A DNA stretch of 10,146 nucleotides, taken from Candidatus Albibeggiatoa sp. nov. BB20. Its GTDB lineage: Bacteria > Pseudomonadota > Gammaproteobacteria > Beggiatoales > Beggiatoaceae. Made by a program: the position numbers and the translations under genes. Positions within the stretch are counted from its first letter, which is position 1. Each line of letters opens with the position of its first letter. The stretch spans positions 1 to 10,146 of the forward strand of contig JADGDW010000159.1 in assembly GCA_016744725.1 (NCBI GenBank). The letters run 5' to 3'. The notes beneath the pieces were generated by a model. That model was not told the origin of the DNA. It was given only the letters and a program-made list of their open reading frames with translations, and did not search any database. Below are positions 1-6,085 of this stretch, one piece after another.

Positions 1-663
1 GATAATAGCTTCGGGCAATTCTGTTAAATGGTTATTACTTAAATCTAAACAATTCAAATTTTGTAATGACCCTAACCAAACTGGTAATTCTTTTATTTGA
101 TTCATTCGTAAATCTAATTTCTCTAAACTCTCTAATTCTTTCAGCCATACAGGTAATTCTTTTAGTTGACAACCGCTTAAATTTAACTCTCTCAAATTTT
201 GAGGTTGTCTAAATGATTCAGATAATTCTTTTATTTGATTCCCTGATAAATGTAATGTCTTCAAACCTCTTAGTTGTCTAAAAGATAAGGGTAATTTATT
301 TAATTGATTCTCTGCTAAATATAACTCTCTCAAATTTTGTAATTGTCCAAATGACTCAGGCAATTCTTTTAACTGGTTTCCTCCTAAATTTAGATGTCTT
401 AAACTTTGTAGTTCACCAAATGAATTAGGGAGTATTTCAATTTCATTAAGATAACATGATAATATTTTTAACTTTTTTAAAAAATGAAGAGAGTTAGGAA
501 TCTTAGAAAGCTCAATTGTATTTAGGCTCAAACCAATCACATCATTATTTTTATTTACTGCATAGCCATTTTTTTCAAAATATGGCTTATCATCTAAACT
601 AATTTGCGTTAGTTTTTTACCAATTTCTTGCTCTAATTGTTTGATGATGTCTAGGTCGGTCAT
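1..663 (-). CDS. Leucine-rich repeat protein, 3' end beyond window
   Basis: The reverse strand is open for 221 codons from an ATG at 663 to the left edge, so the C-terminus is missing. Residues 1-60 form a charged non-repeat N-terminus (MTDLDIIKQLEQEIGKKL...). From about residue 62 come six full 23-residue leucine-rich repeats and a partial seventh, of the form LxxLxxLxLxxNxLxxLPxxFxx, for example LQNLRELYLAENQLNKLP. The LPxx type is typical of bacterial cytosolic LRR proteins; no signal peptide is visible. LRRs usually bind proteins. In Beggiatoa-like bacteria and cyanobacteria such N-terminal arrays often precede a Roc-COR GTPase or another effector domain, but none is seen here, so the function is unassigned. 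No good Shine-Dalgarno precedes the ATG; the start was chosen because it is followed by a coherent N-terminus and preceded by repeat DNA. Sure of the LRR call, unsure of role. Confidence 0.9.
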   Translation of the reverse strand, partial: MTDLDIIKQLEQEIGKKLTQISLDDKPYFEKNGYAVNKNNDVIGLSLNTIELSKIPNSLHFLKKLKILSCYLNEIEILPNSFGELQSLRHLNLGGNQLKELPESFGQLQNLRELYLAENQLNKLPLSFRQLRGLKTLHLSGNQIKELSESFRQPQNLRELNLSGCQLKELPVWLKELESLEKLDLRMNQIKELPVWLGSLQNLNCLDLSNNHLTELPEAII

Positions 664-680
664 GGTGGTTGTCTTTTGTT

Positions 681-727
681 TTTTGAACAGGATGTAATGG
701 ATTGATGGATGGACAGGATTTTTTGTT
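681..727 (+). repeat. GGAT-rich dispersed repeat, copy 1
   Basis: The + strand reads a string of GGAT/GGATT units at short spacings (aacaGGATgtaatGGATTgatGGATggacaGGATT), ending in a T run. It resembles, in opposite orientation, the element at 1114-1160. It lies in the 5' leader of the LRR gene. I recall similar GGATT-periodic repeats scattered in Beggiatoa-type and cyanobacterial genomes, but copy number cannot be judged from this window. Confidence 0.45.
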
Positions 728-730
728 AGA

Positions 731-760
731 ATTATATTCAATTTTTAACAATTAACCCAA
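731..760 (-). promoter_or_regulatory. Candidate promoter of the LRR gene
   Basis: On the minus strand a perfect TATAAT lies at 736-731, with TTGGGT at 760-755 as a weak -35 at 18-bp spacing. It sits just past the stop of the VapB-like gene and would start transcription near 724, leaving a leader of about 60 nt that contains a dispersed repeat. The -10 is seen; promoter function is inferred, and read-through from the upstream gene is also possible. Confidence 0.4.
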
Positions 761-1035
761 TTTTCAAGCTGTAAATTAGGTACACGTTCAAACTCTCGTT
801 CTTGCGCAATATCATTATCCCGCTCTGCCAGAAAATCATCTCCAAATGCACTAGACATACTAAAAAATTGCGCCCATTTATCAACTGAAGATTCAGTACT
901 CATATTTTCAAACGTTTCTTTAGGATCAAGCACAAAACGCAAGGCTTTTTCAACCAACATCTGACTATTTTGAATATGCGTGATTTGCATTGCCTGTTTA
1001 AGTAAATCTTCATTCACTGAAACTTGAATATTCAT
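745..1035 (-). CDS. VapB-like type II antitoxin, orphan
   Basis: A 96-residue protein. The N-terminus MNIQVSVNEDLLKQAMQITH followed by QMLVEKALRFVL matches the ribbon-helix-helix pattern of VapB/DUF2191 antitoxins (strand, two helices, ALRxxL at the end), which bind their own promoter as dimers. The acidic C-terminal half with FLAERDNDIAQEREFER would be the toxin-binding part in such proteins. I chose the ATG at 1035 over the in-frame TTG at 1041 because AAGGA lies 7 nt upstream of the ATG. No toxin gene follows: downstream there are only 82 bp and then the LRR gene. Upstream only a broken PIN toxin start is found, belonging to a different antitoxin tail. The gene has its own good promoter, so it may still act as a solitary regulator or antidote. 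A diverged, non-antitoxin role cannot be excluded. Confidence 0.65.
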   Translation of the reverse strand: MNIQVSVNEDLLKQAMQITHIQNSQMLVEKALRFVLDPKETFENMSTESSVDKWAQFFSMSSAFGDDFLAERDNDIAQEREFERVPNLQLENWVNC

Positions 1036-1070
1036 TTTCAATTCCTTTTTTATTTTTTAACACTATTTAA

Positions 1071-1099
1071 ATTGTAAATATTTTTAAGAAAGGTGGCAA
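1071..1099 (-). promoter_or_regulatory. Promoter of the VapB-like gene
   Basis: On the minus strand TTGCCA (1099-1094) and TACAAT (1076-1071), each 5 of 6 to the sigma-70 consensus, are exactly 17 bp apart. The predicted start near 1064 gives a leader of about 29 nt ending in AAAAAGGAATTGAAA before the ATG. Antitoxins of this type usually repress their own promoter; I see no clear operator palindrome. Confidence 0.6.
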
Positions 1100-1113
1100 A
1101 TAATTGAGATGTT

Positions 1114-1160
1114 TTAATCCTGAAAATGCTTGAATCTTGTGAATCCAGATTCAGACAAAA
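1114..1160 (-). repeat. GGATT-type dispersed repeat, copy 2
   Basis: Read on the minus strand: TTTTGTCTGAATCTGGATT, then a degenerate cacaaGATTcaagcattttcaGGATTaa, giving GATT units at about 11-18 nt spacing. It begins exactly where the PIN toxin reading frame loses its family pattern, so it most likely replaced or was inserted into that gene. Orientation is opposite to the copy at 681-727. Confidence 0.5.
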
Positions 1161-1191
1161 TTACAATGTTGGTATCAACTACAATTCTCAT
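1114..1191 (-). pseudogene. PIN-domain (VapC-like) toxin, 5' stump
   Basis: The frame from ATG at 1191 reads MRIVVDTNIVIL, the typical first beta-strand of PIN-domain ribonuclease toxins, with the first metal-binding Asp at residue 6. After about 12 codons the frame runs into the GGATT repeat (residues SESGFTRFKHFQD) and stops after 25 residues, against roughly 130 for an intact PIN toxin. The ATG overlaps the stop of an upstream frame as ATGA, the usual coupling of antitoxin and toxin. This is a dead remnant; the PIN assignment rests on only 11-12 residues plus that context. Confidence 0.55.
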
Positions 1192-1280
1192 ATTGATACT
1201 TTTTTATATGCATTGCTTGCTTCTACTTCTGCGGTAATACTTTCTAAGTCAAATTTATCTGTTTCTAATTTCTCATATTG
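1188..1280 (-). pseudogene. Antitoxin C-terminal remnant upstream of PIN stump
   Basis: An open frame of 30 codons reads QYEKLETDKFDLESITAEVE and then ASNAYKKVSI, followed by TGA that overlaps the ATG of the PIN stump. The composition (charged, helical, ending with a basic tail) and the ATGA junction fit the C-terminal half of a type II antitoxin. An in-frame TAA at 1283-1281 and no start codon show that the N-terminal DNA-binding half is lost. The family cannot be named from this piece. Confidence 0.45.
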
Positions 1281-1377
1281 TTAGCCCCGAGTTTTGTTAA
1301 ATCCAAAGCTAGGGAAACAACTTTAATATCTATTTATCCAAACATCTTGTATCTTAAACCAGAAATCTATGTTGCAG

Positions 1378-1406
1378 TGCACAAAAGAGGTTTGATTTGC
1401 TATACT
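1378..1406 (+). promoter_or_regulatory. Extended -10 promoter for the Pat-like gene
   Basis: TATACT at 1401-1406 is preceded by TG and one base (TGCTATACT), an extended -10 element. TGCACA at 1378-1383 is a 4-of-6 match to the -35 at 17-bp spacing. The predicted start near 1413 gives a leader of about 31 nt. The 1281-1377 stretch upstream holds no gene that I can recognise. Confidence 0.55.
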
Positions 1407-1443
1407 CTCATGCAATTAATTAATCATTCAGTGGTAAGCGAAT

Positions 1444-4131
1444 ATGAGTCAACATTATCTCACCCCCCTTTTTGCACCTAAATCTATAGCTGTTTTTGGA
1501 GCGAGTAGCAGCTCAAATTCAGTAGGAAGCATTGTTTTTAAAAATCTATTAGAAGGTGGATTTAAAGGAGCTGTGTATGCAATTAATATTAAATATGAAA
1601 AAATTTTAGAGCAAAAAGTTTATCGAGATATTAAAGAAATAGCTAAACCGATAGACTTGGCGATTATTACTACGCCCGCTAAAATTATTCCACAAATTAT
1701 GGAAGCTTGCGGGGAGGCTGGTGTAAAAACCGCTGTGATTTTATCCGCAGGATTTAGAGAAGCAGGTGCAGAAGGGGTACGTTTAGAGCAAAAAATTGTT
1801 GATATTGCCAAACGTTATGGGATTCGTTTTGTCGGCCCAAATGCACTTGGCATCATGCGTCCTAGCATTCATTTCAATGGTACATTTTTTAAAGGCAATG
1901 CTAAAAAAGGAAATCTTGCGTTAATTTCTCAATCAGGCGCACTATGTACCGCAGTATTGGATTGGGCTGAATCAAATAATTTAGGCTTTTCTACTGTGGT
2001 ATCAGTAGGAACTTCGGCTGATTTAGATTTTGGACAAATTTTAGACTTCCTCGTTTCAGACCCTCAAACCCATGGTATTTTGTTGTATATCGAAGGTATT
2101 CATCATGCTCGTAGCTTTATGAGCGGTCTGCGTGCTGCGGCGCGAATTAAACCTGTTATTGTGATTAAAAGTGGTCGCTATGAAAATGTGTCTCAAGCAG
2201 TGACTTCACACAGTGGCGCATTATTTGGGCGTGATGATGCGTTTGATTCTGCATTGCAACGAGCAGGTGTGGTTCGAGTTGGAACATTTGGTCAATTATT
2301 CTCAGCGGCAAAAACATTGGCATCACGCTATAAAGCCAAAGGCAATCATTTAGCTATTATTACTAATGGTGGTGGGCCCGGTGTGATGGCGACTGACCGT
2401 GCAACAGAATTAGGTATTCCGCTTGCAGAATTATCTACAAAAACCATTGATTCATTACACAAAGTATTGCCTCCTAAATGTTGGTCACGTGGTAATCCAA
2501 TTGATATTGTGAGTGACGCCACGCCACAGCGCTATAAAGATGCTTTATCAATTTGTTTAGACGCACAAGAAATTGATGCGCTGATTATTATTTTGACTCC
2601 ACAAGCCATGACTGAACCTGTTGAAGTCGCTAAAGTTATTGTGGAAATGGCGAAAAAATCGTCCAAGCCATTAATTACTTGCTGGATGGGTGGGGTACAA
2701 GTGAGTGCCGCGCAAAAATTATTTACAGAAGCCAGAATTCCTGATTTCCGTTTACCTGAATCAGCCGTAGAATCTTTTTACTTTTTATCCTCTTATCATC
2801 AGAACCAGCAATTATTATTACAAGCACCATCCGCTTCAACAGGTGAAGATGCCGTTAGCCCAGATACTGACGGGGCTAAGATCATTATTGAAAGCGTGTT
2901 AGCTGAGCGACGTAAAGTATTGACTGAAATGGAATCTAAGGCTTTACTCGGTGCTTTTAGAATTCCAGTTGTGATGACGGCTATTGCCCGTTCAGCCAAT
3001 GAAGCTTTAGTGTTGGCAGAATCAATGGGTTTCCCTATTGTAATGAAAGTAAACTCACCTGATATTACCCATAAAAGTGATGTTGGTGGGGTTAAATTAA
3101 ACATTCATAATGCACAATCGGTACGGGATGCGTTTAAATGTATTACGAAAAGCATCAGCAAAAATTGCCCTAAAGCACGTCTGGATGGTGTGACCGTGGA
3201 ACGCATGATTAATAAGCCTAATGGGCGTGAATTGATGGTAGGTATTGTGCGTGATCCTGTGTTTGGGCCCGTGATTAGCTTTGGCATGGGAGGCACGATG
3301 GTTGAAGTGTTGGATGATATGGCCGTAAGTCTACCTCCGTTGAATAATTATTTAGTTAAAACCTTGATTGATAAAACCCATGCAGCGCAATTACTGGCGC
3401 AATTCCGTCAAATGCCACCTGCCAATCGAGAAGCTTTAGAGCAAGTATTATTACGCGTTTCTGAGATGGCTTGTGAGTTACCTTGGATTCGAGAAATGGA
3501 TATTAATCCGTTAATTATCGATGAAAAAGGCGTGATTGCGGTTGATGCAAGAATTGTCGTGGATTATTACACTCCAAATCCTGATCGTTATGCCCACGTG
3601 GCTATTTATCCATATCCTGCTCATTTAGTTGAGCAATGGCATTTGCCTGATGGTACAGATATGATTATTCGTCCAATTCGTCCAGAAGATGCGGATATTG
3701 AGCAAGAGTTTGTACGAGATTTATCTGATGAGTCTAAGTATTTCCGTTTTATGCAAAGCTTGCCTGAATTGACACCTACAATGTTAGTGCGTTTTACTCA
3801 AATCGATTATGATCGTGAAATTGCTTTAATTGCGGTAACAACGTTTGATAATAAGGAAGTGGAAGTGGGTGTTGCACGCTATTCGATTAATCCTGATGGT
3901 GAAAGTTGTGAATTTGCTTTAGTGGTTTCAGATAAATGGCAGCATCGTGGCATTGCACACCGCTTGATGACTTCATTGATGAATGCCGCGCGACATCGTG
4001 GTTTGAAGATGATTGAAGGCGAAGTATTAAGTAACAATCACAGCATGTTGAAATTGATGGATAAACTTGGATTTAATGCTATTTTAGATGCGGAGGATAG
4101 AAATATTACTTTCGTCAGTCGCATGTTGTAG
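1444..4131 (+). CDS. pat: Pat/PatZ-like protein acetyltransferase (ACS-like + GNAT)
   Basis: 895 residues, close to the 886 of enterobacterial Pat/YfiQ. Order: CoA-binding Rossmann domain (about 8-135, GASSSSNSVG at 19-28, GPNALG at 131-136); two succinyl-CoA-ligase-like domains (about 150-450, SQSGAL at 162-167); ATP-grasp domain (about 485-710, HKSDVGGV at 543-550); C-terminal GNAT domain (about 738-890) with the acetyl-CoA loop QHRGIAHRL at 833-841. Glu823 in CEFALVV is the likely GNAT catalytic acid. Pat enzymes acetylate lysines, classically inactivating acetyl-CoA synthetase; the ligase-like part senses acetyl-CoA. His256 in SHSGAL sits where ADP-forming acyl-CoA synthetases carry the phosphorylated His, so residual or real synthetase activity is possible. 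The Shine-Dalgarno is weak. The gene is monocistronic: own promoter, hairpin after the stop. The start gives the canonical N-terminus, followed by the LFAPKSIAVFGAS motif. Confidence 0.9.
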   Translation: MSQHYLTPLFAPKSIAVFGASSSSNSVGSIVFKNLLEGGFKGAVYAINIKYEKILEQKVYRDIKEIAKPIDLAIITTPAKIIPQIMEACGEAGVKTAVILSAGFREAGAEGVRLEQKIVDIAKRYGIRFVGPNALGIMRPSIHFNGTFFKGNAKKGNLALISQSGALCTAVLDWAESNNLGFSTVVSVGTSADLDFGQILDFLVSDPQTHGILLYIEGIHHARSFMSGLRAAARIKPVIVIKSGRYENVSQAVTSHSGALFGRDDAFDSALQRAGVVRVGTFGQLFSAAKTLASRYKAKGNHLAIITNGGGPGVMATDRATELGIPLAELSTKTIDSLHKVLPPKCWSRGNPIDIVSDATPQRYKDALSICLDAQEIDALIIILTPQAMTEPVEVAKVIVEMAKKSSKPLITCWMGGVQVSAAQKLFTEARIPDFRLPESAVESFYFLSSYHQNQQLLLQAPSASTGEDAVSPDTDGAKIIIESVLAERRKVLTEMESKALLGAFRIPVVMTAIARSANEALVLAESMGFPIVMKVNSPDITHKSDVGGVKLNIHNAQSVRDAFKCITKSISKNCPKARLDGVTVERMINKPNGRELMVGIVRDPVFGPVISFGMGGTMVEVLDDMAVSLPPLNNYLVKTLIDKTHAAQLLAQFRQMPPANREALEQVLLRVSEMACELPWIREMDINPLIIDEKGVIAVDARIVVDYYTPNPDRYAHVAIYPYPAHLVEQWHLPDGTDMIIRPIRPEDADIEQEFVRDLSDESKYFRFMQSLPELTPTMLVRFTQIDYDREIALIAVTTFDNKEVEVGVARYSINPDGESCEFALVVSDKWQHRGIAHRLMTSLMNAARHRGLKMIEGEVLSNNHSMLKLMDKLGFNAILDAEDRNITFVSRML

Positions 4132-4150
4132 CCATTTCTGATGCCTGATT

Positions 4151-4202
4151 ACAACTAAGTACAGCCTAATAATATTTTCTCGTTGTATCTTAGTTGTTTT
4201 CC
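4151..4202 (+). terminator. Hairpin terminator after the Pat-like gene
   Basis: ACAACTAAG (4151-4159) pairs perfectly with CTTAGTTGT (4189-4197). The stem can extend inward through TACA/TGTA with one bulged base, and TTTT follows. It begins 19 bp after the stop codon. The loop of about 20 nt is longer than in classical terminators and the T run is short, so efficiency is uncertain. Confidence 0.5.
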
Positions 4203-4221
4203 AATAAGGCATTATCGATCC

Positions 4222-4278
4222 AATGCAATAGGGAATGTTCTCACTTTAAACTGAGCATGTTCCTAAGGCAATTGCATT
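4222..4278. repeat. Imperfect inverted repeat abutting the IS end
   Basis: AATGCAAT at 4222-4229 is the exact reverse complement of ATTGCATT at 4271-4278. Inside, GGAA...CTCA (4232-4243) pairs imperfectly with TGAG...TTCC (4252-4263). The right arm is part of the left terminal repeat of the ISAs1 remnant. It could be the edge of another IS copy in the opposite orientation or a small palindromic element. Confidence 0.45.
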
Positions 4279-4285
4279 AAAAAGA
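4267..4285. repeat. ISAs1 left terminal inverted repeat
   Basis: GGCAATTGCATTAAAAAGA; apart from one T/C difference and the A/G near its end it matches the complement of the right end. Outer bases differ (taa here, cag at the right end), so the true tip is uncertain by two or three bases. Confidence 0.7.
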
Positions 4286-4327
4286 TAATTAGGATTAAAT
4301 CAATATTAATCAGATAATTGAGTGTTA

Positions 4328-5067
4328 TTAATCAAGATTTAAATTAAGTATCCCAAGGCACTTATTTTTGATACCCAGTTTAGTGTTTTTTTCAGCTTTG
4401 AGCATATTTAAAGACATATGTCTGATGACAGCGATATTAGCAGCACTATAGGCGTTGTGCATCTTCAGTAAAAGCATAGTCTAAAACCCAATGCAGGTTA
4501 TTTTCTATTCCCCAATGAGCACGAATGATATGTCCTAGATATTGAGGGTTTGTTGCATCTAGGCTAGTTATAAAGTAGCAGGTTTCTTTACTTACTTTGC
4601 CTTTTAATTCACGTTCAGCCGTGAGTGCTACAATGCTTTTTAAGTTTGTCCAATGAGGGTGTTGCTCTAACTGCCCGTTTTTCATGACGACCATGTTTGC
4701 CATTATAACTTTCGTAACCCACTTCAGGGCAGGTGTTTTTAGATTCAAATTTTTTCTCAATGATTTGCTCCGCGATAGCCGTTTGACATCCCATTACATC
4801 CATCGTAATCACAGCACCTGTTATATCTAACCATTCTAACAATTTTGGAATCGCTGTTATCTCATTTGATTTATCATCTACTTTTTGCTGTCCTAATACC
4901 AATGGATTCTGATCCGACCATGCACTTACCATGTATATCGCTGATTTATTTGTTGCTTTGTCTATACTTCCGCGTAAACATTTTCCATCCAAGGATATTA
5001 TTTCCCTTTCACTTAACTTACTTAAATCTCTTACCCAACGGCTAAAGCATTCACTAAATTGCTCTAC
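4328..5067 (-). pseudogene. ISAs1-family transposase, deleted and frameshifted
   Basis: Several frames on the minus strand together give the family's DDE core. The first (from 5067) reads VEQFSECFSRWVRDL and ISLDGKCLRGS, then MVSAWSDQNPLVLGQQKVDD, KSNEITAIPKLLEWLD and TMDVMGCQTAIAEQIIEKK. At about 4750 some 20-30 residues expected after IIEK are missing. Near 4670 a deletion shifts the frame to LEQHPHWTNLKSIV, RELKGKVSKETCYFITSLD and HWGIENNLHWVLDYAF. At about 4449 a second shift leads to AYSAANIAVIRHMSLNMLKA and KLGIKNK, ending at TAA 4328. The N-terminal 90 or so residues are gone, with a TAG directly upstream. The three DDE acids (LDGK, MDVMG, GIEN) are still present, but no functional protein can be made; intact members have about 370 residues. 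Confidence 0.88.
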
Positions 5068-5100
5068 CTAACACATTATTTCTATGTCTTGTGAATTTTT

Positions 5101-5119
5101 TTTTAATGCGATTGCCCTG
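5101..5119. repeat. ISAs1 right terminal inverted repeat
   Basis: The complement reads CAGGGCAATCGCATTAAAA. The transposase fragment starts only about 35 bp inside this end, showing that the 5' part of its gene was deleted up to the terminal repeat region. Confidence 0.7.
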
Positions 5120-5473
5120 ATTTATTGCACCATTGTTCTAGCTTTATACGGCAAACTGATTATAATGTTACAATTTACTGTACTTTTAGTATGGGTCTAA
5201 AAGCTAAGTGTTTGGCAGCTCAAATAGAATATTATTATATTTTAAAAATCAAATGTTTATTAGATGTCTTTAAATCATTATATAGTTTAGCAGATTGATG
5301 TAACAATAGAAAATTAATAGTAGTATCAATACTTTTTATTGCAAAATTCTTGACCATCTCGTTACCTTGTAGGATGCTACCCGTTCGTGGATACAAAAAT
5401 AAACGAGCTGCATAATGGAGATGGATGAATGCAGTCTCACATTTAACATTAAGCAATGGAGGACTTTATTTCG
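5120..5473 (+). promoter_or_regulatory. Leader/promoter region of petABC, no gene
   Basis: This 354-bp stretch holds no convincing gene. Two promoter candidates drive rightwards: TTGACC at 5350-5355 with the poor -10 GATGCT at 5373-5378 (17-bp spacing), and a perfect TATAAT at 5161-5166 with no fitting -35. The second would give a leader of about 300 nt. GGAGG at 5458-5462 is the ribosome site that decides the petA start. A minus-strand frame of 40 codons from ATG 5356 (MVKNFAIKSIDTTINF...) has AAGG upstream but no recognisable family, and I do not call it. Confidence 0.3.
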
Positions 5474-6085
5474 ATGAGTAAGGAAGGCGTAGATAATAGT
5501 AAACGCCGCTTTTTATCGATTGCTGTAAATAGCGTAGTAGGTGCAGTAGGTGTTGGTTTTGCCGCTGTTCCCTTCGTTAGTTATTGGCAACCGAGTGCGA
5601 GAGCACGAGCGGCTGGAGCTCCTGTAGAAGTTGACATTAGCAAATTAGAAGAAGGTCAAAAAGTCAACGTTGAGTGGCGTGGTAAACCTGTATGGGTTGT
5701 CAAACGTTCACAACAAAACTTAGATGAACTTGCCACATTAGATGGTATTGTTAGTGACCCTGCTTCTGACGTGACTTCTCAACAACCTGATTATGCGAAA
5801 AATGCGTTTAGAGCGCGTGAAGATCGTAAGAATATCTTAGTCGTTGTTGGTATCTGTACACACTTAGGCTGTTCACCAACTTATGTGAAAGCAGACCAAC
5901 CTCATGTATTAGGGGATGATTGGAAAGGCGGCTTTTTCTGTCCTTGCCATGGTTCTAAATTTGACTTAGCGGGTCGTGTTTATTCAGGTGTACCTGCACC
6001 AACGAATTTAGTTGTGCCACCTCATGCATATATTGACGATAATCGTATTATTGTCGGTGTAGACTCACTAGAGGGGGCTGCCTAA
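5474..6085 (+). CDS. petA: Rieske iron-sulfur subunit of cytochrome bc1
   Basis: 203 residues. The protein carries the [2Fe-2S] cluster that takes an electron from quinol at the Qo site of complex III and passes it to cytochrome c1 on the periplasmic side. Cluster ligands are Cys128 and His130 in CTHLGC and Cys156 and His159 in CPCHGS; Cys133 and Cys158 form the conserved disulfide. A twin-arginine motif (SKRRFLS, Arg11-Arg12) and one hydrophobic anchor (about 15-38) mark it as Tat-exported and uncleaved. AGAPVEVDISKLEEGQ follows, the usual hinge region. I chose ATG 5474 instead of the in-frame ATG at 5456: GGAGG at 5458-5462 lies 11 nt upstream of 5474, whereas nothing like a ribosome site precedes 5456, and MSKEGVDNSKRRFL fits the family N-terminus. 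First gene of petABC; its stop overlaps the petB start (TAATG). Confidence 0.95.
   Translation: MSKEGVDNSKRRFLSIAVNSVVGAVGVGFAAVPFVSYWQPSARARAAGAPVEVDISKLEEGQKVNVEWRGKPVWVVKRSQQNLDELATLDGIVSDPASDVTSQQPDYAKNAFRAREDRKNILVVVGICTHLGCSPTYVKADQPHVLGDDWKGGFFCPCHGSKFDLAGRVYSGVPAPTNLVVPPHAYIDDNRIIVGVDSLEGAA

Larger units (their letters stand above)
4265..5119 (-). mobile_element. Decayed ISAs1-family insertion sequence
   Basis: The ends carry matching inverted repeats: GGCAATTGCATTAAAAAGA at 4267-4285, and the complement of 5101-5117 reading GGGCAATCGCATTAAAA. They enclose a broken ISAs1-family transposase on the minus strand. At about 855 bp the element is well short of the 1.2-1.3 kb usual for the family, and the loss is accounted for by internal deletions in the transposase. 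No direct target duplication is obvious at the two outer edges, in keeping with an old, eroded copy. It separates the Pat-like gene from the petABC region and is certainly unable to move by itself. Confidence 0.8.

Noticed and set aside
1..480. 69-bp periodicity as a DNA tandem repeat or CRISPR-like array
   Set aside because: The period equals 23 codons and the units translate in one frame into leucine-rich repeats; there are no unique spacers.
1036..1041. TTG start for the VapB-like gene
   Set aside because: ATG 1035 is better placed 7 nt after AAGGA and gives the normal short antitoxin N-terminus.
1278..1481. 67-codon + strand frame upstream of the Pat-like gene
   Set aside because: It overlaps the Pat-like start and the promoter, has no ribosome site and no protein-family character; the upstream part is the complement of the antitoxin remnant.
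4845..5045. 66-codon + strand frame across the IS
   Set aside because: It is the complement of the ISAs1 transposase coding sequence.
5235..5456. 73-codon minus-strand frame between the IS and petA
   Set aside because: It begins with TTG and lies over the petA leader. An inner ATG at 5356 has AAGG upstream and 40 codons, but the product resembles nothing known and the region is needed as the petABC leader.
5456..5473. Longer petA start (MEDFIS)
   Set aside because: No ribosome site precedes ATG 5456, whereas GGAGG lies between the two ATGs and serves 5474, which also gives the usual family N-terminus.
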